A stretch of DNA of 64,000 nucleotides from Pokkaliibacter sp046614695 (lineage in GTDB: Bacteria > Pseudomonadota > Gammaproteobacteria > Pseudomonadales > Balneatricaceae): NCBI RefSeq assembly GCF_046614695.1, contig NZ_JBKKHQ010000013.1, positions 124,001 to 188,000 on the forward strand. The letters are read 5' to 3'. Below the pieces are notes generated by a model, which was not told the origin of the DNA, ran no database searches, and saw only the letters and a list, made by a program, of their open reading frames with translations. Positions within the stretch are counted from its first letter, which is position 1. Each line of letters starts with the position of its first letter. Shown here one piece after another: positions 53,106 to 63,273 of the stretch. A program made the translations under genes and the position numbers.

Positions 53106-53947
53106 CTACACCGAGCGCAACATGCGCCAGAGGATGAACGAGCCAATCACCTGCAAACCGATGGCCGACAACAGCACGACCTGGCCGGTGCTATCGTTCC
53201 ACAGGGAGAGAATGTATTTGCTGTTGGCCACCAGCATGTAGAGCGCCATCAGCACCGGCACCACGCCAAGAATGATGGCCGTCACGCGGGTTTCCCCGGT
53301 CAGTGCCCACAGCTCGCGGTGGGCTCGCTCACGTTGATGCAGCAGTTTGACCAGATGCTCCAGCGCCGAGCTGATACTGCCACCAAACTGGTAATGCACG
53401 CGCAGGATCGATGCCAGCAGATAAAACTCGTCCACGCCGGTTATCCGCGCCTTTAGCTCCATACAGTTGGGTAAGTCATCGCCCAGCTGCACACGGTGCA
53501 AGGCCTGACGCATCACATCCTGCAGCGGCACCTTGGCCTCCTCGACAGCACGCTCAAAAGCCTTGGTCACCGAGGTGCCAGTGCGTACCCGACGCGCCAG
53601 CTGGCTGATAAAGCCCGGCAGTTGTTCCAGAATCTGCCGACGCTGCCGCTCCCGCCGGATCTGGGCGATAACGACAATCACCAGCACCGCAACGACCATC
53701 ACCCCGATGGCAGGCAGGTAACCCTGGGAGCGCCAGATCATCACGCAGGTAAGGATCAGTCCGAACAGAATCGCGGCGTCCAGCCAGAGGGCACGGGGCA
53801 AACCCAGCCCTGCCATCCAGTCCTGCAGGTTGGTAATGGTGGACTGGCGCACCTGTCTTGGGGTGGCAACGACCACGGGTTGATGCCGGCGCGCAGCGAC
53901 CAGCAGTACGGCCGCACCGAGCATCATCAGCACTGCCGCGAGCAACA

Positions 53948-53951
<4 letters not shown>
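53106..53951 (-). CDS. tadB: Tad pilus inner-membrane platform protein TadB
   Basis: 281 residues. Hydrophobic N-terminal segment, two mid-chain helices (about 57-92) and the T2SF domain (about 115-240: ARRVRTGTSVTKAFERAVEE...). It overlaps cpaF by 4 bases (ATGA). Partner of TadC. Confidence 0.9.
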
Positions 53952-55227
<1,276 letters not shown>

Positions 55228-55228
<1 letters not shown>

Positions 55229-56319
55229 CAGGTTTTCACTCCCAGTTTCTGCCACCAGCGCTCTTGTCGGCGCAGCCCCAGCATCTCCTCCAGTGCATTG
55301 AGGTAAGCGGCAAATTCATTGTCCGGCGGCATCAGCCGACCGGCATTCAGGCTGGTGATAAACAACGGCGACCAGGGCAGCGTGCCGCGAAGCGGTAACG
55401 AGCTGATCTGCACGATGGTTTCCCGGTTCGGTAACACATCCTTGAAGAAGGGGCTGATCACCAGACTCACGGCGCCGGGCCGAATACCGCCGCTCAGCAG
55501 GTGCTCTCCCAGCTCCAGGGCAGCGGTAATACTGACGTTTTTCTGATCAGCCAGAATCCAGTGCTGATCGCACTGACTCGCCAACAGCTTCATCAGCCCT
55601 GAGGGCCCCATGCCGTTGACGTTGATAATCAGGTGATCGTAGTGGCTCTTCAGGCTCTCGATGCCCTTGCGCACGCCGTCCGCCGTCATGTGCCCAAGGT
55701 TGCCATCTGCTGGCATGGCAATCAGGTCGAGGTTATCCAGAGCACTTTGCCCGCGGCGGTCATGCCTGATCTGCTCAGGATTCAGCCCGCCCATGACCAG
55801 TTCGGTAAAGCTGTTCATCAGCGGCAAGTCGAGGTAGGAGGAGACATCGCCCTGAGGCATCGCCAGATCGAGAATCACCACCCGGCATTGCTGACGCTTG
55901 AGAATCCACCCGGCGGCGATACTCAAGAGCGCGGCATCCACATCATTGCGGCTGGAAAACAGTCCCAGCACTTTGGGCGGATAAGCCGGACGGATGTTGG
56001 TCAGAAAGCTCAGCTTGTCATCCATCTCGGCAATATCGACCAGATGCACCGCCGGGTTCAGGGCACGGTTATGCCAGGAGCCTTCCGGGGTCTGATCCAG
56101 CACCACCACCGGCCGCGGGACATAGCTCTCAAGCAAAGACTCAATCCGCGAGTCCGGCCACTGGGTCGCCACGATGACCAGTACGCGAGACTGTGCCCAC
56201 TCATAGCTGGCCTCTACCTGCTCGATATCCTGCAGCCAGGTGATCTTGTGCTCGCTCGCCAGATGCCTGGTGACTTCCTCATGCCAGACGGGATCTGTGC
56301 AATACGCCAGTATCTTCAT
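55228..56319 (-). CDS. cpaE: Tad pilus localisation protein CpaE/TadZ with degenerate P-loop
   Basis: 363 residues: a receiver-like N-terminal domain (about 1-105) and a ParA/MinD-like domain (about 115-340). The ATPase fold is recognisable (VVILDLAMPQGDVSSYLDL is the Walker A-prime/switch region), but the P-loop reads VLGLFSSRNDVDAALLS (residues about 117-133), with no Gly-rich Lys motif. It may bind nucleotide weakly or not at all, as in other atypical TadZ proteins. Guides polar localisation of the Tad machine. Overlaps cpaC by 4 bases. Confidence 0.88.
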
Positions 56320-57647
56320 TGACTGCCCGCCTCTGAAAAGCCCATCCCGGACGGCATGGAGGTGCGATCACCGGGTTCCTCATCGAGAAACACCAGACGG
56401 AAAAACGAAGGCTGGAAGGTGCGGTACACCTCGCCCGGCAGCTCAGGCAACGGCGCGCGCCTGGCAAAAGGACGAACCAGATGCGGCGTCACCACCATCA
56501 TCAGCTCTTTGTCATTGCTTTCGAACTGGGTTGAACGGAAGAAGGCGCCAATGATGGGCAGATCGCCCAGCAGCGGCAGCTTCTGGGCATTTTTCAGGGT
56601 ATTACGGCTCACCAGACCACTGATGACAAAGCTTTCGCCATCACCGAGTTGCACCGTGGTATCCGTCCGTCGCACTTTGAGGGCGGGCACCGACACCCCG
56701 GAAGCCTGCAGGCCATCGAGAAAATCCAGCTCGCTCACTTCCGGCGCCACTTTCAGCAGGATGCGATCATCGTCCATCACTGTCGGCGTCAGGCTCAGGC
56801 GCACGCCGAATTCCTTGAAGTCGACGCTGATATCACCGTTGTTGTTACTTTTCGGGAAAGGAAACTCGCCACCCGCCAGGAAGAAAGCCTGCTGGCCGGA
56901 CAGTGTCACCAGGCTCGGCTCTGCCAGCGTATAGGCATAACCGTTGGTGCTAAGGGCACTGATAGTCGCCAGCAGCCCACGGCTGGCGCTGCCGCCGATA
57001 ATATTGAAGGCGCTGCTGTCCGAGAGAAAACCGGCGGAACTCTGCAGCGTGAAAGCGCCGCTGTCGCCAACATCCACGCCGGACAGTGCACCCTGACCAA
57101 TCGCAAAGGTGGTGTTACCGGTATTTTTGCCGAAGAAGAAGCCCGCGGAATGCAGGGCATTTTTGCTCACTTCCACCACGCGGATATCCGTCTGCACCTG
57201 CACATTGCTGTGGGCAATGCCGGTCGGATAGACCTTGAGAGGGTACACCTCGGGATTATCCTTGCCGCGCTGCCAGATCTGCAGGGTGGTCTCCCCCGCC
57301 GCCTTACCGGTAATCAGCGCCTGCTCGCGGGTCACCAGACGAATACCCGCCAACGCAGGATTCCCCACCGCCAGACGAATAATGCCGCCGGGCAGGTTGA
57401 ACGCCTGCTGACCACCCACCTTCACTTCCAGCACCGGCGCGCCAGCGGTCATCGCAGATTCAGCATGGCCAGACACCGGGGCAAAAAGACACAGGGGCAT
57501 CAGCAGGGCCAGCCATGAACGCACCCCCGCCCGGCGACGCTGGACAAAGCGCCACACCGCCAGCAGTTGATGTAGCCAATCTGAGGTGAATCCCGAAGCA
57601 AATCCGATAGTCACGATCACCCTGCACTTCCTTTTCGTTACATCCAT
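56316..57647 (-). CDS. cpaC: Tad pilus outer-membrane secretin CpaC/RcpA
   Basis: 443 residues. Signal-like segment about 43-62, pilus-plug N domain (VKVGGQQAFNLPGGIIRLAV), BON-type region, then the secretin domain (FLAGGEFPFPK ... KEFGVRLSLTPTV ... LPLLGDLPIIGAFFRST, residues about 235-410). The frame has an unusual 42-residue basic stretch before the signal; translation could start later, but no better ATG is present. Confidence 0.9.
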   Translation of the reverse strand: MDVTKRKCRVIVTIGFASGFTSDWLHQLLAVWRFVQRRRAGVRSWLALLMPLCLFAPVSGHAESAMTAGAPVLEVKVGGQQAFNLPGGIIRLAVGNPALAGIRLVTREQALITGKAAGETTLQIWQRGKDNPEVYPLKVYPTGIAHSNVQVQTDIRVVEVSKNALHSAGFFFGKNTGNTTFAIGQGALSGVDVGDSGAFTLQSSAGFLSDSSAFNIIGGSASRGLLATISALSTNGYAYTLAEPSLVTLSGQQAFFLAGGEFPFPKSNNNGDISVDFKEFGVRLSLTPTVMDDDRILLKVAPEVSELDFLDGLQASGVSVPALKVRRTDTTVQLGDGESFVISGLVSRNTLKNAQKLPLLGDLPIIGAFFRSTQFESNDKELMMVVTPHLVRPFARRAPLPELPGEVYRTFQPSFFRLVFLDEEPGDRTSMPSGMGFSEAGSQ

Positions 57648-57669
57648 GACGACTTACCCCGACTTCCGG

Positions 57670-58563
57670 TCAGGGTTTCATTGTGACGCGCTCTTCTCCC
57701 AGCAAGACTTCCAGCCCCGGGCTGGAGGCCTTTTGCACCGGCTTTCTGGCGGCCGGTGTCGTTGTTGTTGTTTTTGTGGTGGATGACTCCGGTGCTGGCG
57801 TCTGCGCCGTCACTGGTGCCTTGGTCGCGCTGGCACTGAAGCTGGCCATCGTCACCGGCGGCGCCACGGCTTGGGCACTTGTCAGAGTGACGGGCATTTC
57901 CGGCTCCTGTAGCCCCATCACTGACAGGCGCAAATCGCCGGTACTGGCCGCCAGCAGCAATTCCGGCACCAGCGGTTCAGGGACAGCCAGCACAGCAGAG
58001 CGTTCTCTCGCCTTGCGATCACCGACATTGATGCTTTTCTCGCCGATGGTTTCATCGCCATAGGCCAGCACTTTCAGGCCACTGAACAGCCGCCGAGCCG
58101 AGCTGATATCCCCGCTTTCGCGATTCGCCCGCAGATAAAACAGCACATCGACCCGATCACCGGCCTGTAGATGGCCGCCTACTGCCGTGACTTCATCCAC
58201 CTTGATGGCAATGGCACGCTGACCCGCAGGCAGCTGATCCAGCAAGGGGCGTTCCGGGGCCAGTTGCGAGCTTTGCAGACGCTGGCCCTCTTTCACGGAC
58301 GAACCCAGCACCCGACCAAGCACCACGGATGCGTCTTCAACATCACCGATTTCGGTGTTGGTGACTTCGGTTTCCTCCAGCATGTTGTTTTCCAGCACCT
58401 TGCCGGGCGGATAGTCATCATCAAAGCGCCAAACCTTGTGCGTGGGCAGCGCCACTTGCGGCACATCCACCGGCTCCTTGCCGATACGCAGACCGTAGAA
58501 ACCCACCACCAGAGCCAGTGCAAAGAGGACAACGGCGATAATGGTCAAGGTTTTTCCCTGCAT
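57670..58563 (-). CDS. cpaB: Tad pilus assembly protein CpaB/RcpC
   Basis: 297 residues from ATG 58563 (GTAGGAG upstream). One N-terminal membrane helix (TLTIIAVVLFALALVVGFYGL) and an SAF domain (about residues 55-125: GSSVKEGQRLQSSQLAPE, GQRAIAIKVDEVTAVGGHLQAGDRVDV) followed by a Thr/Ala-rich tail. Interacts with the secretin. An in-frame start at 58680 would overlap the TadE-like gene and is rejected. Confidence 0.88.
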   Translation of the reverse strand: MQGKTLTIIAVVLFALALVVGFYGLRIGKEPVDVPQVALPTHKVWRFDDDYPPGKVLENNMLEETEVTNTEIGDVEDASVVLGRVLGSSVKEGQRLQSSQLAPERPLLDQLPAGQRAIAIKVDEVTAVGGHLQAGDRVDVLFYLRANRESGDISSARRLFSGLKVLAYGDETIGEKSINVGDRKARERSAVLAVPEPLVPELLLAASTGDLRLSVMGLQEPEMPVTLTSAQAVAPPVTMASFSASATKAPVTAQTPAPESSTTKTTTTTPAARKPVQKASSPGLEVLLGEERVTMKP

Positions 58564-58571
58564 AAGGGCTC

Positions 58572-59039
58572 CTACAGATCCAGGTTGGCCGTGATACTGA
58601 GCTGCGCGGGCACCGGCAGCATCAGTGGCGGAACAAAGGGAAAGTCGGTGTAGTTGTAGGTCAGCGACAACACACAGCAATTCCCGCTGGCATCATCCTG
58701 AGCCGAAATCGCCAGCGCGCTGTCCAGCGGCTGGCCAAACAATGATCCAAGACTGGTACTGCTGCTGCCGGAGGCAACATTGCCCAGCACCGTTCGGGTC
58801 TGATCCAGCACTTCCTGGCGCACATTGGCGCTGGTGCAGCCGGTATCGGAATAGAGGCAGCTTTCATCGACGTAGGAAATACTGCGTCTTAGCCCTTCCT
58901 CGGCCGAGTACTGCATGTACTGGGCGGCGGCGAAAATCAGGCCGTAGTTAACAATGGCGTAGAACAACAGAAACAGAATCGGGAACAGCAGGACGAACTC
59001 AATCGCCACCGCACCGCGCTGACGGTTCCGTTTCATCAT
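58572..59039 (-). CDS. tadE: TadE-like minor pseudopilin
   Basis: 155 residues from the double ATG 59039/59036 (GGGAGG upstream). N-terminal RQRGAVAIEFVLLFPILFLLFY is the TadE pattern with the Glu five residues after the processed Gly, cleaved by the TadV peptidase. Has two Cys pairs (CLYSDTGC, CC). Overlaps the tadV stop. Confidence 0.85.
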   Translation of the reverse strand: MMKRNRQRGAVAIEFVLLFPILFLLFYAIVNYGLIFAAAQYMQYSAEEGLRRSISYVDESCLYSDTGCTSANVRQEVLDQTRTVLGNVASGSSSTSLGSLFGQPLDSALAISAQDDASGNCCVLSLTYNYTDFPFVPPLMLPVPAQLSITANLDL

Positions 59040-59467
59040 GCCCCTCCCAGCCATAACAGCAGTACGACCACGGACACATAAGGCGCCAGAGGCAATGGCC
59101 GGCGTTTAATCCAGAACGCACTGATCACAAGCGCCAGCAGCCCCAGCACACAGACCAGCATCAGCTGACCGAGCCCCATCAGCAGGCAAAAAACCCAGAG
59201 CAGCTTTACATCCCCCGCACCCAACTGCTTGAGCGCCATCCCCGGCAACGTCAGCAGCGCCACCAGCACCATGGACCAGAGCAGCTGGCCCCATTGCCCC
59301 TCGCGACCAAAGAGCAGTTGTCCAGTGAGCACAAGATGGCCCAGCGCCAATGCCAGTACAGCAATCAGCAGTACATTGGGAATCCGTCGCTCAACCCAAT
59401 CCGTCCAGGAAATCCTGGCCAGCAGAATCAGCACGGCCAACTGCATTACCAAAGACAACGGCATCAT
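59036..59467 (-). CDS. tadV: Tad prepilin peptidase TadV/CpaA (A24 family)
   Basis: 143 residues, hydrophobic. The two catalytic Asp of aspartyl prepilin peptidases are present: one in SWTDWVERRIPN (about residue 22) and one in GAGDVKLLW (about residue 86). Processes Flp and TadE-like prepilins. Sits directly after flp. Confidence 0.92.
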   Translation of the reverse strand: MMPLSLVMQLAVLILLARISWTDWVERRIPNVLLIAVLALALGHLVLTGQLLFGREGQWGQLLWSMVLVALLTLPGMALKQLGAGDVKLLWVFCLLMGLGQLMLVCVLGLLALVISAFWIKRRPLPLAPYVSVVVLLLWLGGA

Positions 59468-59505
59468 GGGAGGCCACCTGCCAGCACAACAACATCAGTC
59501 AGGTA

Positions 59506-59715
59506 TCAGGTTTGCGCTGTACCGCCCAGGGCTTCAAGAATGTCATTCAGCACCGAACGGATCTGCGCATTCACCGGATCAACAAAAACCGCAATGATGA
59601 CCGCCACCATCGCCGCGATCAGGGCGTACTCGATACCACTAGCGCCTTTTTCCTCTACGTACAGACGCGTGATAAAAAGCCCTGCTTTGTCATATAAACG
59701 TCTGATTTTGTTCAT
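59506..59715 (-). CDS. flp: Flp-type major pilin
   Basis: 69 residues. The leader is charged (YVEEKG); cleavage expected between Gly24 and Ala25, giving a mature chain starting ASGIEYALIAAMVAV with Glu at +5 and Tyr at +6, as in type IVb Flp pilins. GAGGAG precedes ATG by about 7 bases. First gene of the Tad operon. Confidence 0.93.
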   Translation of the reverse strand: MNKIRRLYDKAGLFITRLYVEEKGASGIEYALIAAMVAVIIAVFVDPVNAQIRSVLNDILEALGGTAQT

Positions 59716-59838
59716 TTTCTTTCTCCTCTCATCAGGAAGAAGTGCATCCGATGAGGAATTCCCCTACACCGTGCGCTTAAAGAAAAATTAGGTCAGAGGT
59801 GAAAAACTGTCCAAGTCTTTTGAAAAAATGTCGCGATT

Positions 59839-59895
59839 TGTACATTGAATACAATGGACAGGGTTGACGTGATAGCGCCGATTAATCACGTCAAC
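59839..59895 (-). promoter_or_regulatory. Two palindromes upstream of flp
   Basis: An 11-bp perfect inverted repeat GTTGACGTGAT (59863-59873) / ATCACGTCAAC (59885-59895), spacer 11, and next to it TGTACATTG-AATA-CAATGGACA (59839-59860, one mismatch). They lie 124-180 bases before the flp start, between the pilus operon and the diguanylate cyclase gene, and look like activator/repressor sites of the Tad operon. The first could also be a terminator-like hairpin of the upstream gene region, but no T run is present. Confidence 0.5.
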
Positions 59896-59941
59896 GCTGG
59901 CGTAATAGAAGCGCTATCAGCCCGACGATACGGGTGAGAGG

Positions 59942-61045
59942 CTATTCAGGGACCGCATCGGCGGCTGGGGAGCCGGATGCTGCGGAGGCAGGCGTCGAAT
60001 AATGGGCAAAGGCATTTTTACCGCCACGCTTAGCCAGATACATGGCCTCATCCGCCGCCTTGAGCAGGCTTTCCATGTCAGAGGACTGCTGGGGATAACG
60101 GGCAATACCGATACTGGCGGACACCTGCGCCCGCACCTCATCAAACTGAAAGGGTTTCGACAGGGTGTCGATCAGCTTGTTGGCGATGGTTTCCAGCACA
60201 TGAATATCCTGATCCGGCACATCGGCGATCCACACCACAAACTCATCGCCCCCCAGACGGTAGACGCGATCCTGCTGCCGGATAATCTGGCGCATGCGGC
60301 CAGCAGCGCCCTTGAGCAACAAGTCACCGATGTCATGACCAAGGGTGTCATTCACTTTTTTGAAGCCATCCAGATCAATAAAGAACAATCCCTGCATCCG
60401 CCCCGGCGCGGTCTGTTCCAGACCAAGCCTTAGCTGGGATTTTAGCGCACGGGAGTTTGGCAGCAGGGTCAGCGCATCCTGATAGGCTTCGCGGTAAACC
60501 TTCTCGCGGGCCGCATGCTCTTCGGTGATGTCCATTTGAGTGCCGAGCAGACGGTGCTTGCGTCCGGTATAGAGCCAGTAGCAGGCGGCATGGATGTAGC
60601 GCAGCGACCCGTCACTTTCGCGGATGATGGCGAAAGTGATCTCATGGCGGTCGGTGGATTCCATGTTGCCGAGCAGGCTTTTGAACTGCTGCCAGTCATC
60701 AGGAAGAATCCAGGCGCGCATGCGCTCAATACTCATGGGCTCGCCGGGCTGCACGCCATACAGGCGGAACATCACCGGGTTCCAGAGCAGGGTGTCGGTT
60801 TCTTTCTCCCACTCCCAGATGCCCACGCCCGCCACCGAGGTCGCCAGCGACAGACGTCGGTTCGCCATCAGCAGTTCCTGATTGGCATCCTTGATCAGCC
60901 CGTGATTGTGGCGCACATACATCGCCATCAGGATCAGCGAGGCCGCCACCAGCACCAGCAGCGTCGCCAGCATCCAGCCGGGCAGGCTGACGGGATGATA
61001 AAGATCAGTCAGAAGTGCATTGAGCTGCGCAATAAAGGAGTCCAT
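59942..61045 (-). CDS. PAS-GGDEF diguanylate cyclase
   Basis: 367 residues: a membrane helix (about 22-43), PAS domain (about 70-185, with PAC-like end MDITEEHAAREKVYREAYQDALT), and GGDEF domain (about 190-350). The active-site motif is intact (YRLGGDEFVVW) and the inhibitory I-site R-Q-Q-D lies five residues before it, so product inhibition is expected. It makes the second messenger c-di-GMP. AAGGGCG precedes ATG. Adjacent to the Tad operon on the same strand, so a link to surface attachment is plausible. Confidence 0.93.
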   Translation of the reverse strand: MDSFIAQLNALLTDLYHPVSLPGWMLATLLVLVAASLILMAMYVRHNHGLIKDANQELLMANRRLSLATSVAGVGIWEWEKETDTLLWNPVMFRLYGVQPGEPMSIERMRAWILPDDWQQFKSLLGNMESTDRHEITFAIIRESDGSLRYIHAACYWLYTGRKHRLLGTQMDITEEHAAREKVYREAYQDALTLLPNSRALKSQLRLGLEQTAPGRMQGLFFIDLDGFKKVNDTLGHDIGDLLLKGAAGRMRQIIRQQDRVYRLGGDEFVVWIADVPDQDIHVLETIANKLIDTLSKPFQFDEVRAQVSASIGIARYPQQSSDMESLLKAADEAMYLAKRGGKNAFAHYSTPASAASGSPAADAVPE

Positions 61046-61141
61046 CGCCCTTACCTGTCAGAAGTGGCCGCTGCAGTCGATGCAAAGCGAAAAGCTTGAG
61101 GGTGACAAAGCAAGAATGCCCGGCAAACCCTATTCGCTTCT

Positions 61142-61176
61142 GGCTTAAGCCCGGCCCTTTTTTGGCTTAGGCCCGG
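61142..61176. repeat. Two 13-bp direct repeats upstream of the diguanylate cyclase gene
   Basis: GGCTTAAGCCCGG (61142-61154) and GGCTTAGGCCCGG (61164-61176), 22 bases apart, i.e. about two helical turns, 95-130 bases before the gene start. The 355-bp region between the two genes holds nothing else recognisable except the MCP terminator. Confidence 0.45.
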
Positions 61177-61305
61177 TTCGCGTTTAGCAACGGTATAGGT
61201 AAGTGATAGTCAGAGAATCGCCGCCCCGCAAACGCAAGATAGCGCCAATCGCTCAAAGCGAGGTTTTTTAAAGGCGTTGCCAGACCGCATCAGCGCTGAG
61301 TAGGC

Positions 61306-61333
61306 AAAAAAAAAGCAGGTCACAGGACCTGCT
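61306..61333 (-). terminator. Terminator of the chemotaxis receptor gene
   Basis: Stem AGCAGGTC / GACCTGCT with a 4-base loop; read leftwards it is followed by a run of nine T. It is 67 bases after the receptor stop. Confidence 0.92.
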
Positions 61334-61400
61334 GAACACCGAAGCACTCCTGGACTGATCAACACAGGAGCGCTTCCGTGGGGACGCATGACAGTGGCCG

Positions 61401-63026
61401 TTACGCCAGTTTGAAGGACTCCACCCGCGAGTTAAGCCCGGTGGCCAGCTCCGCTAACGCAGCAATGGCGGCATTGGTTTCATTGGTGCTGCTGGTGGTT
61501 TGCTCTGACAGGGAGCGAAGGTTGGTCAGGCTGACATCAACCTCACGGGAAACCTGCGCCTGCTCTTCCGTCGCGCTGGCGATCAGCAGGTTGTGGTCGG
61601 TAATTTCGTGCATCACCCGCGCAATGCTGGCCAGACATTCATCAGCACTGCGCGCCACTTCCAGCGCCTTGTTCGCCCCTTGCTGACTGGCAGCCATGGC
61701 GGAGACGGCAGACTCGGAACCGGCCTCCATCTCATGGATCATCTGTTCGATTTCCACGGTGGAGGTTTGGGTGCGTTGTGCCAGCGCGCGAACTTCATCG
61801 GCCACCACGGCAAAACCACGGCCCTGCTCACCCGCACGCGCGGCTTCAATCGCCGCATTCAGCGCCAGCAGGTTGGTCTGCTCCGAAATTCCGCGAATTT
61901 CTTCCAGCACCCGGCTGATATTCTGGGCTCGGGTCACCAGCTGCTGCAGGGTTTCCCCGGCACGGCCAATCGCGCCGGACAAGGCTTCGGTTTCCTTGAC
62001 GGTCGCGCCCACACGTTCACGGCCGACCTGGGCTTCATCACGGCTTTCATTGGCCAGACTGGAAGTATCCGAGGCATTACGTGCCACCTCTTCCACCGTG
62101 GCGCTCATCTGATTCACCGCGGTGGCGGCCTGATTCATTTCATCATGCTGCTGGAATACCACCTGCGAGTTCTCTTCCGAGGCCACCTGCAGCTGCTCAG
62201 TCGCCGAGGCCATTTGCAGGCTGGCATCGTGAATATCCTTGATGACCGTGCGCAGCGAAGCCTGCATGGTGGCAATCGAGCCCAGCAGATGGCTGAGTTC
62301 ATCCTTACCCTCAACGGTCAGGGTTTTGCTGAGATCACCTTCGGCAATGGCTCCGGCGGATGCCATCGCCGCCCGCAGGGGCTTAATGATGCCGCGACTG
62401 ATGACCGTCGCCAGAATAATGCTCAACACCGCAGCCAACGCCGCGATAGCGACAATGCCCTTCCAGCTGACATCGTATTCATGCTCGGCTTGCTCGACGT
62501 TGTGCAGTGCACCTTCTCGCTGAATCTCACGCAGCCTGGCCAATGCCACAGAAACCTTCTCTGCCTCGGCCGCAATGGTGTCAAAGTCTGTAGCACTCAG
62601 ATGTTCGCCTTTGGCGAGCAGGGCTTCGAGTTCATGCTCATGCTCAAGATAGGTCTGCAGGCTGGAACTCAGCGCCTGATACGCCTGCTTTTCTGTGGGC
62701 GTTTCGATCAGGTGCTGAACCGCCTCCATGTGGGATTCGACCTTGGCACTGTAAGTTTTAGTGAGGTCACGGGCCTCACGATAGGCCTCGGTGCCGGGTT
62801 CGGTCATGGCCTCACGCAGGAAATAAATCCGCAGGTGCTGCAGGGCATCGTTGGTCTGGGCCAGTTCATAGAGCCCTTCCATCCAGTGCTTTTCCAGCTT
62901 TTCTGCGCCGACCCGCAGCGTACGCGCTTCGTTAAGGGCAAAGACGGCCAGTAACACAATCAGCAGCGTGCAGAGGCCAAAGCCCAGCTGCATCCGTGCT
63001 CCAACACTGATTGAACGAAGAGACAT
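61401..63026 (-). CDS. Methyl-accepting chemotaxis protein
   Basis: 541 residues from ATG 63026 (AAGGAG 8 bases upstream; an in-frame start at 63113 lacks one). TM1 about 12-32, a four-helix-bundle periplasmic sensor about 35-185, TM2 about 187-207, HAMP (IKPLRAAMASAGAIAEGDLSKTL), and a cytoplasmic coiled coil with the highly conserved hairpin EQTNLLALNAAIEAARAGEQGRGFAVVADEVR. No C-terminal pentapeptide tether for CheR/CheB is present. The ligand is unknown. A neighbour of the diguanylate cyclase and EAL genes. Confidence 0.95.
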   Translation of the reverse strand: MSLRSISVGARMQLGFGLCTLLIVLLAVFALNEARTLRVGAEKLEKHWMEGLYELAQTNDALQHLRIYFLREAMTEPGTEAYREARDLTKTYSAKVESHMEAVQHLIETPTEKQAYQALSSSLQTYLEHEHELEALLAKGEHLSATDFDTIAAEAEKVSVALARLREIQREGALHNVEQAEHEYDVSWKGIVAIAALAAVLSIILATVISRGIIKPLRAAMASAGAIAEGDLSKTLTVEGKDELSHLLGSIATMQASLRTVIKDIHDASLQMASATEQLQVASEENSQVVFQQHDEMNQAATAVNQMSATVEEVARNASDTSSLANESRDEAQVGRERVGATVKETEALSGAIGRAGETLQQLVTRAQNISRVLEEIRGISEQTNLLALNAAIEAARAGEQGRGFAVVADEVRALAQRTQTSTVEIEQMIHEMEAGSESAVSAMAASQQGANKALEVARSADECLASIARVMHEITDHNLLIASATEEQAQVSREVDVSLTNLRSLSEQTTSSTNETNAAIAALAELATGLNSRVESFKLA

Positions 63027-63273
63027 TTCACCACTCCTTGCCGTGGACACAGGCGAATTTCTGAATACCCACAAAATAAGGAAGGAAAAGGAAGTTGAAC
63101 AGCGAATGGGCACGGAACGACAGGGCTGCGAGGGTTATTGGCAGAGTCCGCACACTTAAACCAGCGAACAAATGTCATAAATGACAGCTTTTTTAACTAA
63201 AGTAGCACAGACAATACAGCGGCTTTTTTGAGCCCGGATTCGGCAATGGCGCTATTGGTTTAAGGTTTAAGGG

